A DNA stretch of 64,000 nucleotides from Oxalobacteraceae bacterium CAVE-383 (lineage in GTDB: Bacteria > Pseudomonadota > Gammaproteobacteria > Burkholderiales > Burkholderiaceae_D): NCBI GenBank assembly GCA_004134995.1, contig REGP01000001.1:930001-994000 (forward strand), given 5' to 3'. The position numbers and the translations under genes are program-made. Under the pieces are notes generated by a model. It was not told the origin of the DNA and did no database searches. It was given only the letters and a program-made list of their open reading frames with translations. The number at the start of each line of letters is the position of its first letter. The first letter of the stretch is position 1. Shown here one piece after another: positions 44,374-52,717 of this stretch.

Positions 44374-45579
44374 ATGTCCGATCCGACCGCGTTCAAGCAT
44401 GCCGGCCTTCACATCGCCGGCCGCCGCAGGTTTTGCGCCGCATTGGGCAGCGCGGGGCTGTTGGAGTTGGGACTGGGCTGGGGTTCGAGCCTGGCGCCGG
44501 CCGCCGCCGGCGCCGCCGATATGGATCCGGCCAGCAGGAATGCAGCGTCGAAATGGGCCGAAGTGCAGGAGGTGGTCGGCGCCGCCAGCCGCCCGGGACT
44601 CGAATGGCGCGGACCGACCACAGGTCCCAAGGCCATGCCCGGCAAATCCATCGCCATATGGGCGGATAATCTGCGCAATGGCGGCGTGCTCGGCACCGCG
44701 GTCGGCATACGCGAAGCGACGCGCCAGATCGGCTGGCCGGCCAAGCTGTTTCATTCCGACGGCAGCGTCGCCGGCATGGAAAATTCGCTGGCCCGGGCAG
44801 TCGCTTCGGGAGCAGACGGCATCATACTGCTGGCCGGCGATCATCGCCGGATGGAACCGCATCTCCGGCGCGCCGCCGACGACGGCAAGAAAATCATCGG
44901 CTGGCACGTCGCCGCGCTGCCCGGTCCGATGGCGGCCAGTCCGATCTCCCTGAACATATCGACCGATCCGCTCGAAGTGGCCCGCGTCACCGCGCTGGCG
45001 GCGCTGCTGCCGAGCCGCGGCGATATCGGCGCCATCATCTTTACCGACAATTCGATCGAACTGGCGCGGGTCAAGGCCGAACAGATGGCGGCGGTGATAC
45101 GCGCCGGCGGCGGCACGCTGCTGGAAGTCGTCGACATGCCGCTGACCGCGGTGCCGCAACAGATGCGCGACATGACGCGCGCGCTGCTGGCAAAACATGG
45201 CGCAAACTGGACCCATGCGCTGGCCATCAACGATATCTACTTCGATTTCGCGGTGGCGCAGCTGACTGCGCAAGGCCAGGGCCTGTCGGGCCGCGAACTG
45301 AACATGCTGTCGGCGGGCGACGGCAGCGCTTCGGCCATTCTGCGCATCATGGCCTCTTCGTTCCAGAGCAGCACCGTGGCCGAACCATTGAATCTGCAGG
45401 GCTGGCAATCGGTCGATGAACTCAATCGGCTGTTCTACGGCATGCCGTCATCGAATTTCGTGGCGCCGGCGCATCTGCTGACGCTGGCCAATATCGCCTA
45501 TGACGGCGGTCCGCGCATGATGTTCGATCCCGACAACGGTTACCGCGACATCTATCGCGGCATCTGGGGGACGGCATGA
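44374..45579 (+). CDS. Periplasmic sugar-binding-type protein, sensor partner
   Basis: A 401-residue periplasmic binding protein of the LacI/ribose-binding fold (Peripla_BP_4 type). The N-terminus IAGRRRFCAALG could be a Tat-type leader before a hydrophobic stretch. SIAIWADNLRNGGVLGTAVGIREATRQIGW and GADGIILLAGDHRRMEPHL match N-lobe motifs. It overlaps the sensor kinase start by 4 bp (ATGA). No permease is nearby. The arrangement recalls TorT/TorS and LuxP/LuxQ, in which a binding protein feeds a sensor kinase rather than a transporter. The ligand is unknown. Confidence 0.83.
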   Translation: MSDPTAFKHAGLHIAGRRRFCAALGSAGLLELGLGWGSSLAPAAAGAADMDPASRNAASKWAEVQEVVGAASRPGLEWRGPTTGPKAMPGKSIAIWADNLRNGGVLGTAVGIREATRQIGWPAKLFHSDGSVAGMENSLARAVASGADGIILLAGDHRRMEPHLRRAADDGKKIIGWHVAALPGPMAASPISLNISTDPLEVARVTALAALLPSRGDIGAIIFTDNSIELARVKAEQMAAVIRAGGGTLLEVVDMPLTAVPQQMRDMTRALLAKHGANWTHALAINDIYFDFAVAQLTAQGQGLSGRELNMLSAGDGSASAILRIMASSFQSSTVAEPLNLQGWQSVDELNRLFYGMPSSNFVAPAHLLTLANIAYDGGPRMMFDPDNGYRDIYRGIWGTA

Positions 45580-47756
45580 GCGCGTTGTCGACCCTCGCGC
45601 CCCTCTCGGTCCTCTCGCGCCGCATCGGCACCTTCCTGAGCACCTACGGGCCGCTGCATTCGCTGCGCCGCCAGTTCGCGTTCGTCCTGCTGTTGCTGGC
45701 CGTCCTGATGCTTGCCTTCGGCGCCACCGCCATCTTCGCCTTGAACCAGTCGCGCACCGCGACCCAGGAATTGGCGGAAAAGCAGTTGACGCGGCTGCAG
45801 GCCTCGCACGACCTGGTGTGGCAGATTCTGTCGTCAGCCGCGCTGGCCGACAAACTGGTCAATACCAGTTCCGCCGAGGAAGCCGGATCGCGCTTTTCCG
45901 ACCTGGAAGCCGAACTCAAGAAAGTGGAAGCCCTGGTCGACCGGCTGAGCGGCGGCGATAACGATCTGAATGTGCTGGATCTGCAATACTCGAACCAGCT
46001 GTTCGCGGCCACCGCCAGCGCCGTGGTGCAGCAGCGCGGCATGCTGCAAAGCGCGCATCAGCGCTTCGATCTGGCATATCGCAGCGCCTACGACAAGTTC
46101 AACAACACGCCAGGCGCCGCCAACGACAACGCCCGCATGATGCTCGAACTGCTGCAGACCGCCACCAACCCGTCCACGGTGCGGCAGCTGCGCACCACGC
46201 TCGGCAATCTGTCCGATCTGAAGCTGCCGTGGTCGGATGGCGAGAACGACCCGTTCGCGCTGCGGCTCCAGGAACTGGATCGCCAGGCCACCATCGACCT
46301 GCTGCAAAATGCCCTGCGCCAGCATGTTCTCAACCTGATGGCGTCGGCGCGCGAACAATCCGATCATTCCGCCGCCGATTACCGCAACGGCATACTGCGC
46401 CTGGCGCAAACCACCGGGCATCGGCAATTATGGGTGATCGCGCTGCTCAGCGTCAGCCTCCTGCTGCTGTGGCTGATCGCCAGCCAGTTCATCGGCCGCC
46501 ATGTGCTGGGGCGCATGCGCGTGGTCAGCCGCTATCTGCGGCTCGATGCGCAGAACTTCACATCGGACGCCGTTGCCGGCGGCAAGCCGGTGCCGGTCGC
46601 GGGCACCGATGAAATCGCCGACATGGCGCGCGCGCTGGAACAGTTGCTCCAGGACCGCGGGCATCTGCAACTGGCGCGCAAGCAGTTGGAGGAAAGCCAG
46701 GCGCACCTGGCGACCATCATCGAATATGCGGCCGACGGCTTTGTCATTGTGCAGGAAGGCGCGATCCGCCAATTGAACCCGGCCGCCAGGAAACTGCTCG
46801 GCTGGCAGCCGGGCCAGGCGCCCCGGCTGGACCTGGATTGCCTGGCCAGCCATAGCGGGCCTTCTTTCCACGCCGATACCGTGGCGCACGCGCAGGATGG
46901 CCGCGATGTGCCGGTAGAGGTATCGGTCAGCGAAGTCGAGCTGCCAACCGGACGCACCGTCATCCTGGTGATCCGCGACGCCACCTTGCGGCGCGAAACG
47001 GAGCGTCAATTGACCCATGCCCGGGACGCGGCGGAATCGGCGCGTTCGGCGCATGCCGCCTTCCTCTCGGATATCGCCGACGAATTCAACACGCCGCTCA
47101 ATGCGATCCTGAACCACACCCAAATCCTGGAAAGCGATCCGGTGCTCAGCGAGCTGTCGCGGCGGCGCATCGAAACCGTCGACCAGAACGCGCAGCACTT
47201 GCGCAATCTGATCAACAATATCCTGGACCTGGCCAAAATCGAGGCCAATCGCCTGACGCTGGACGTCTGTCAGTTCGATCTGGCCGCCTTGCTGCGCAGC
47301 GTTGCCGACCATACCGTGGTCAAAACCGAGCCGAAGGGCTTGGCGATGCGGCGCGACTGGGCCCCGGATCTGCCGGCGATCCATGGCGACGAAAGACGGC
47401 TGGGCCAGATTCTGAAATATTTACTGACCAATGCCGTCGCGCTCACGCAAATCGGCTATGTCAAATTGCGCGTCGAATGGCAAACGGCGAACAGCGAAAG
47501 CGGCTTGCTGCGCTTCGAAGTCGAGGACAGCGGCGCCGGCATCGATCCCGGCGAACTCGAATGCTTGCTGGAGCGTTTCAACGGCGACGCCGATAACGGC
47601 GCGGACGGCCGCGAGCAGCCGGACGGCGCCAAGTCTGCCCTGAATCTCAAGGTCTGCGCCCGCTTGCTGCTGCTCATGGGCAGCAGGCTGCAGGCGCGCA
47701 GCACGGTCGGCAAAGGCAGTGTGTTCTGGTTCGATCTTTCGGTGGTATACGCCTGA
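45576..47756 (+). CDS. Sensor kinase-like protein lacking the phospho-acceptor His
   Basis: A 726-residue membrane sensor. TM1 is at about 33-55 and TM2 at about 286-304, with a roughly 230-residue helical periplasmic domain between. A HAMP-like segment (305-365), a PAS domain (about 370-470) and a HisKA-like dimer helix follow. The expected SHExRTPLNA is ADEFNTPLNA at 501-510, so Asp502 takes the place of His. The ATPase domain keeps an N-box Asn619 and DSGAGI (651-656), but the usual GxGLGL lid box is degraded (GAKSALNLKV). It may be a pseudokinase, or signal through another protein. No response regulator is adjacent. Confidence 0.85.
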   Translation: MSALSTLAPLSVLSRRIGTFLSTYGPLHSLRRQFAFVLLLLAVLMLAFGATAIFALNQSRTATQELAEKQLTRLQASHDLVWQILSSAALADKLVNTSSAEEAGSRFSDLEAELKKVEALVDRLSGGDNDLNVLDLQYSNQLFAATASAVVQQRGMLQSAHQRFDLAYRSAYDKFNNTPGAANDNARMMLELLQTATNPSTVRQLRTTLGNLSDLKLPWSDGENDPFALRLQELDRQATIDLLQNALRQHVLNLMASAREQSDHSAADYRNGILRLAQTTGHRQLWVIALLSVSLLLLWLIASQFIGRHVLGRMRVVSRYLRLDAQNFTSDAVAGGKPVPVAGTDEIADMARALEQLLQDRGHLQLARKQLEESQAHLATIIEYAADGFVIVQEGAIRQLNPAARKLLGWQPGQAPRLDLDCLASHSGPSFHADTVAHAQDGRDVPVEVSVSEVELPTGRTVILVIRDATLRRETERQLTHARDAAESARSAHAAFLSDIADEFNTPLNAILNHTQILESDPVLSELSRRRIETVDQNAQHLRNLINNILDLAKIEANRLTLDVCQFDLAALLRSVADHTVVKTEPKGLAMRRDWAPDLPAIHGDERRLGQILKYLLTNAVALTQIGYVKLRVEWQTANSESGLLRFEVEDSGAGIDPGELECLLERFNGDADNGADGREQPDGAKSALNLKVCARLLLLMGSRLQARSTVGKGSVFWFDLSVVYA

Positions 47757-47861
47757 AATATGCCTGAGCGCGCAGGGCGAATTTTGAAAACGCGCCGGCG
47801 GCGGATGCAAATCCGGACTCCATGAGAAAATCCGTTCTCGAAGAAACAGGGACTCACTCTC

Positions 47862-48761
47862 ATGAAGTTGCGATACACCATCTGGCCGGTGCTGGCGGTA
47901 CTGATCTGGGGCGCCAATACCGTGGTCAACAAGATGGCCTCCCATGTCATCGATCCCGCGGCGATTTCCTTTTATCGCTGGCTGCTGGCCGGCCTCGTGC
48001 TGGGGCTGATATTCGGCAGGCAGGTCTGGCGCCTGCGCGCCACGGTGCTGCCGCTGCTGCCGAAACTGTTTGCGCTCGGCATGTTGGGCATGGTGATGTA
48101 TCAATGCCTGGCCTATGTGGCCGCGCACACCACCAGCGCCACCAATATGGGCATCGTGGTGTCGCTGGTGCCGCTGCTGGCGGTGGCGCTGGGCGTGCTG
48201 CTGCTGGACCAGCCCGCCACCATCGGCGGCGTGGTGGGCGGGATCCTGTCGCTGCTCGGGCTGGCTTATCTGCTCAGCCGCGGCGATCCGGCATCCCTGC
48301 TCGCGCATGGTCCGGCGCTCGGCGACGGATTGATGCTGCTGGCCGCATTGTCCTATGCCGGCTATAGCGTGCTGCTCAAGCGCTGGGCGATTCCGCTGCG
48401 CAACTGGCATTCGCTGGTGGTGCAGATCTGGTGCGTGATCCCGGTGCTGTTCGCGTATTACCTCAGCCAGTCGGCGCCGCCGCTGACCGCCGCCGGCTTG
48501 CCGCTGGTGCTGTATGCCGGCATTCCCGCATCGATCATCGCGCCGTTTCTGTGGATGATCGGCATCGACAGGCTCGGCGCGAGCAGCACCACGGCGCTGA
48601 TGAATTTGCTGCCGGTGTTCAGCGTCGGCATCGCGGTGCTGTTTTTGGGCGAGCAGTTGCATGCCTACCACCTGATCGGCGGCGGCGTGACCTTGTTCGG
48701 CGTGATCCTGGCGCAGTATCTGAAGCAGCCGCTTGGAAAGCGCCGCGACGCGCGCGCATAA
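47862..48761 (+). CDS. DMT-family (EamA) exporter
   Basis: A 299-residue membrane protein with ten predicted helices in two EamA repeats. WPVLAVLIWGANTVVNKMASHVIDPAAISFYRWLLAGL and IPASIIAPFLWMIGIDRLGASSTTALMNLLPVFSVGIAVLFLGEQLHAYHLIGG are typical. Members export amino acids, metabolites or drugs; the substrate is not predictable. Confidence 0.92.
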   Translation: MKLRYTIWPVLAVLIWGANTVVNKMASHVIDPAAISFYRWLLAGLVLGLIFGRQVWRLRATVLPLLPKLFALGMLGMVMYQCLAYVAAHTTSATNMGIVVSLVPLLAVALGVLLLDQPATIGGVVGGILSLLGLAYLLSRGDPASLLAHGPALGDGLMLLAALSYAGYSVLLKRWAIPLRNWHSLVVQIWCVIPVLFAYYLSQSAPPLTAAGLPLVLYAGIPASIIAPFLWMIGIDRLGASSTTALMNLLPVFSVGIAVLFLGEQLHAYHLIGGGVTLFGVILAQYLKQPLGKRRDARA

Positions 48762-48857
48762 CGCCATGCGGAACCGGGCGGCGGATATCCTGCCTGGCGT
48801 TCGGCCCGGAATTCACTTCTGATCCATTGGAACCGATTGCCTTGCGCATCGATGCGT

Positions 48858-48884
48858 ATTCGTTGACGCATTATTCGTTGACGC
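48858..48884 (+). repeat. Direct repeat upstream of modA
   Basis: ATTCGTTGACGC occurs at 48858-48869 and 48873-48884. Each carries a TTGACG that could serve as a -35 element. Confidence 0.5.
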
Positions 48885-48886
48885 CT

Positions 48887-48910
48887 CGTTATATCGCGAT
48901 ATATATTACG
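48887..48910 (+). promoter_or_regulatory. ModE-box-like palindrome
   Basis: CGTTATAT-N8-ATATTACG, one mismatch per half from perfect symmetry. It resembles the ModE operator (CGNTATATA-type halves) and sits 57 bp upstream of the modA start. This supports molybdate-dependent repression. Confidence 0.6.
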
Positions 48911-48966
48911 CGGCAAATACGGTTACCGTTCATTCGTTCGCCCTTCCCGCCATCCATGGAGCTTTT

Positions 48967-49743
48967 ATGCAATCGATCCGCCGCAAAATCGTCAAGATGT
49001 TATTCGTCCCTGCCGCCGGCATGCTCTGCCTTGCGTTTTCCGCTTCGGCGCAGGCCGCCGACCTGGTGGTCTCGGCCGCATCCAGCCTGACCGATGCATT
49101 CAAGAATGTGGCGCAAGCATACGAAGCGAAGAACCCCGGCACCAAAATCGTTTTGAATTTCGGCGCCTCGGACGTGCTGATGCAGCAGATCGTCAATGGC
49201 GCGCCGGCCGACGTGTTCGCCTCCGCCGACCAGACCGCGATGGATAAGGCGGTCGGCGAAAAGGTCATTGCGGCCGCCACCCGCAAGGATTTTGCGGCGA
49301 ACCAGATCGTGATGATCGTGCCCTCCGACAGCAAGTTGAATTTGAGCACACTCCAGGATCTGAACCAGCCCGGCGTCAAGCGCATCGCCTACGGCAACCC
49401 GGCGTCGGTGCCGGTCGGCCGCTATACTAAATCCGCGCTGGAAACCGCCGGCCAGTGGGATGCCGTCTCGGCCAAAGGCGTATTGGCGCAGAACGTGCGC
49501 CAGGCCCTGGATTATGTCGCGCGTGGCGAAGTGGAAGCCGGCTTCGTGTTTGCAACCGATGCCGCCATCATGGCCGACAAGGTCAAGGTCGCCGTGCGCG
49601 TGCCTGCCACGACGCCGGTGACTTATCCGATCGCGATGGTTGCCGGCAGCAAGCAGCAATCGCAGGCTGCCGGCTTTATCGCCTATGTATTGTCGCCGGC
49701 CGGACAGGATATCCTGGCGAAATATGGTTTCCTGAAACCATAG
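48967..49743 (+). CDS. modA: Molybdate-binding periplasmic protein
   Basis: A 258-residue binding protein with a signal peptide (AGMLCLAFSASAQA/AD). LVVSAASSLTDAFKNVAQAYEAKNPGTKIVLNFGASDVLMQQIVNGAPADVFASADQTAMDKA is the ModA hallmark, and VGRYTKSALETAG and AGFVFATDAAI are conserved. It would bind molybdate or tungstate for an ABC importer, but modB and modC are not adjacent, so it is an orphan copy or the transporter lies elsewhere. A GGAG site precedes the ATG. Confidence 0.93.
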   Translation: MQSIRRKIVKMLFVPAAGMLCLAFSASAQAADLVVSAASSLTDAFKNVAQAYEAKNPGTKIVLNFGASDVLMQQIVNGAPADVFASADQTAMDKAVGEKVIAAATRKDFAANQIVMIVPSDSKLNLSTLQDLNQPGVKRIAYGNPASVPVGRYTKSALETAGQWDAVSAKGVLAQNVRQALDYVARGEVEAGFVFATDAAIMADKVKVAVRVPATTPVTYPIAMVAGSKQQSQAAGFIAYVLSPAGQDILAKYGFLKP

Positions 49744-49752
49744 GGCATTCGC

Positions 49753-50868
49753 TCAATGCCGCTTGACGCCCTTACTGAGGACTTCGAGCAATCCAGGCGT
49801 AAAAAACGTTTGTCCTTCTGTTTTGGTAACGGCGTCTTTCGTCGCGGTATTCAGTTCCAGAATCGGGAATTCATCGAATATCTGAAAAAGCAGCGCCAGA
49901 TACTGCATCCGCCTGGATTGTGAGTGGAAAGATGCAACCTTGCCGAACCAGTCCCTGAGCGATTGCCGTTGATGCTGGTTCAAATCGATGGCGATCGAAC
50001 GAAATTTTTCCACATCGGTTTTGCCTGGGCGAGGCAGCCATTCGCCTGAGGAAAGCTCCATCAAATCGTGTATCGCCCTGGTTTTCTCATCGCTGCTCAT
50101 GTAAGCGGCGCATGCATAGAATTTATCCAGGATCGTGCCGTTTTTCGGCTGCGGCTGCGGCTGCTGTTGCTGTTGCGGGGACGCGGCCGATTCCTTGCAA
50201 AGCGTGAGCGCGTTGTCGATGATCGGGCGCAGCATATTGTTCCAGAGGACACGATTGGCGCTCAGGGGTTTTTCTCTCGGCGTGAACACCCTTGTCATCG
50301 GCTGTTTTTGTCCGGACTTGCCGGCAGGCGGCCGTGGTTTTGCGGTATTTGTTTCGCCTGGCCTTGCCGCATCGAACTTTTGCGCGATCCGTCGCAGTTG
50401 CGGCGGACCCAGGTCCTCGATAACGGCACGCAATTTTTCCGGATCCGCATCGCTGGGCGGCCGGCTATTCAGCAACAGGCCTTCCGGATGCGCGATGGCT
50501 GCCAGGAATTCTGTTTTTTGCGCCGCATTCAGGTGTCTTGCGCGCAGGTAAAAAACATCCCAATCCTTCCCCAGCGGTTTTTTGAATGCCGCGACAAGTA
50601 CATGAAATTCCTCCACCGCCGATTTTATCTGGCATTCGAGATTGGATTTGACTTGCCGGTGTCCGATCATCGTCGAGTTGCTCGCTAAATCATACTCGCG
50701 CATGTCGGTCGGCGTCATGTCCTCCCCTGCGACGGCTTCGGCCGCTTGAATTGGGGTTTCGCCGTCCGCAAAGGCGTCCGACGGCGCCGAATTCGTCCCG
50801 GCCTCGGCAGACAATCCCGGATTGGCCGTTACAGGCGGTACAGGCGGAATACTGGAAATGTTCAACAT
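49753..50868 (-). CDS. Pro/Gln-rich protein of unknown function
   Basis: About 371 residues from the ATG at 50868. The N-terminus MLNISSIPPVPPVTANPG is Ser/Pro-rich and unstructured, with no signal peptide. A helical domain (about 70-150) follows, then a basic linker with PPAGKSGQK, a QQQQQPQPQPK run, and a second helical domain to the end. I recognise no family. Effectors of type III secretion often have such a flexible N-terminus, but no secretion genes are near, so this is only a possibility. The gene ends 9 bp from the convergent modA stop. Confidence 0.7.
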   Translation of the reverse strand: MLNISSIPPVPPVTANPGLSAEAGTNSAPSDAFADGETPIQAAEAVAGEDMTPTDMREYDLASNSTMIGHRQVKSNLECQIKSAVEEFHVLVAAFKKPLGKDWDVFYLRARHLNAAQKTEFLAAIAHPEGLLLNSRPPSDADPEKLRAVIEDLGPPQLRRIAQKFDAARPGETNTAKPRPPAGKSGQKQPMTRVFTPREKPLSANRVLWNNMLRPIIDNALTLCKESAASPQQQQQPQPQPKNGTILDKFYACAAYMSSDEKTRAIHDLMELSSGEWLPRPGKTDVEKFRSIAIDLNQHQRQSLRDWFGKVASFHSQSRRMQYLALLFQIFDEFPILELNTATKDAVTKTEGQTFFTPGLLEVLSKGVKRH

Positions 50869-51308
50869 GATGTCCTGAAATTCGTAAAGTCCCGGACGGC
50901 ACACTAACAGAGCTCAATCTCCAGACAATCGCTTGTCCCGTTGATTGTAATAACGTGGAAAATGCATAGTTCAGGCCGCAACCCCTTGCCGGGCAACATT
51001 CGGATACAAACACGCCCTTGCTTTATACATAAGGATACAAATCGGCGCATCCCGGAAAGACGCGCGATACACGCAGCGGGTTTAATGGCATAAACCGGCG
51101 ATCGCTCGCTCTTTTTGCGGAGACAAGGAAGGAACCTATGCACTATCAAACTATCAATACAGCAATCTTAATAGATGCCGGCTTATAAAATAAGCATGGG
51201 AAGAGGCCAGACGCGCGGCGAGGCTTTATACTGCGCTTCGCCGCGCGCCCAATTCTGAACCGCATGCGGCAAACACACTAAACACAAAACAACACAATCG
51301 AATAAAGC
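50869..51308. other. Gap between the unknown gene and the RND operon
   Basis: About 440 bases. No gene is supported; short ORFs on the minus strand are unlikely. The right part (51180-51308) is AT-rich near ATAAAATAAGCATG and must contain the promoter of the efflux operon, but I cannot assign an operator. Confidence 0.35.
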
Positions 51309-52703
51309 ATGGCTACCGGGAACAACATGTCCGACAACCTTTCTTCATCGCGTGGCACGCGCCGCAAACCTCTTTGGATAACGCTGCTGATCGTGGCCCT
51401 GGTGGCGATCGCCGCTTTCTGGTGGTACAAGCATCATCAAAACGGCAAGGCCAGCGCCGCCGCGGCCGCCGGCCGCAACGGCCAGACCATTGCCGTCGGC
51501 GCCGCCACCGTGGCCCGGCATGATGTGGAACTGGAACTGGTGGCGCTGGGCACGGTGACGTCGACTTATACGGTGACCGTGCACAGCCGGGTCGACGGAC
51601 AACTGGATAAAGTCCACTTTACCGAAGGCCAACTGGTCAAGCAGGGACAATTGCTGGCCGAACTGGACCCGCGCCCGTACCAGGCCGCATTGACACAGGC
51701 GCAAGGGCAATTGCTGCGCGACCAGGCGCTGCTGCGCAATGCCGAGCTGGATCTCGCGCGCTACCGCCAGCTGCTGGACCAGAATTCGATCGCCAAGCAG
51801 ATCGTCGATACCCAGGATGCGCTGGTGCGTCAATACCAGGGCACCGTCAAAATCGACCAGGGCGCGGTGGACAATGCCAAACTGCAGCTCGACTACAGCC
51901 GCGTCACCGCGCCGATTACCGGCCGCGCCGGCCTGCGCCAGATCGATCCGGGCAATATCGTGCACAGCAGCGATGCCAACGGCCTGGTGATCATCACCCA
52001 GAACCAGCCGATCAACGTCCTGTTCGCGCTGCCGGAAGTCAGCCTGGAACAGGTGCTGCGCGCGATGCGCCAGAACCCGTCGCTGAAAGTCGAGGCATGG
52101 GACCGCAACAACCTGCACAAGCTGACCGACGGCAATCTGATGGCGCTCGACAATCAGCTCAATACCCTGACCGGCACCGTCAATCTGAAAGCCCGCTTCG
52201 CCAATGAGCGCGAGCAATTGTTCCCGAATCAATTCATCAACGTGCGGCTGCAGCTCGGCGCCGAGCCGGACGTGCTGACGGTGCCGACGGTCGCGCTGCA
52301 GCTCGGCACCGGCGGCAGCTATGTCTATGTGGTCAATGCCGACGAGACGGTCAGCATCGCCAAGGTCAAGCCGGGCCAGGTTTCCGGCAACGATACGATC
52401 ATCGAGCAGGGCCTGAAGGAAGGACAGAAGGTCGTCGTCGACGGCCTCGACAAATTGCGTGAAGGTTCCAAAGTCCGCGTGATCGACCGCGCCGCGCAGA
52501 ACCAGGCCGCCGCGGCTGCCGCTGCTTCGCCTTCCCCCGCCAGGGGACAACGGCGCCGCCGCAATGGCGCCGAAGGCCAGCCCGGCGAACATCCCGCCGG
52601 ATCGGCGCCGGCATCCGCGCCCGCATCGGAAAATCCGGCCGCGGCCCCTGCCCAGGCGCCTGCTGCTGCTGCTCCTGCTCCCGCTCCCGCGCCGGCCCGC
52701 TAG
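51309..52703 (+). CDS. mdtA: RND efflux membrane-fusion protein (MdtA/MuxA-like)
   Basis: A 464-residue periplasmic adaptor with an N-terminal anchor ([19 protein letters not shown]). The lipoyl/barrel-sandwich motif is [41 protein letters not shown], followed by the alpha-hairpin, beta-barrel and membrane-proximal domains. A Pro/Ala-rich tail (about 400-464) is longer than in E. coli MdtA. The second Met ([10 protein letters not shown]) at 51327 is an alternative start. It leads an operon with two RND pumps and an outer-membrane factor. Confidence 0.93.
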   Translation: MATGNNMSDNLSSSRGTRRKPLWITLLIVALVAIAAFWWYKHHQNGKASAAAAAGRNGQTIAVGAATVARHDVELELVALGTVTSTYTVTVHSRVDGQLDKVHFTEGQLVKQGQLLAELDPRPYQAALTQAQGQLLRDQALLRNAELDLARYRQLLDQNSIAKQIVDTQDALVRQYQGTVKIDQGAVDNAKLQLDYSRVTAPITGRAGLRQIDPGNIVHSSDANGLVIITQNQPINVLFALPEVSLEQVLRAMRQNPSLKVEAWDRNNLHKLTDGNLMALDNQLNTLTGTVNLKARFANEREQLFPNQFINVRLQLGAEPDVLTVPTVALQLGTGGSYVYVVNADETVSIAKVKPGQVSGNDTIIEQGLKEGQKVVVDGLDKLREGSKVRVIDRAAQNQAAAAAAASPSPARGQRRRRNGAEGQPGEHPAGSAPASAPASENPAAAPAQAPAAAAPAPAPAPAR

Positions 52704-52717
52704 GCGCAGCCAATCGC

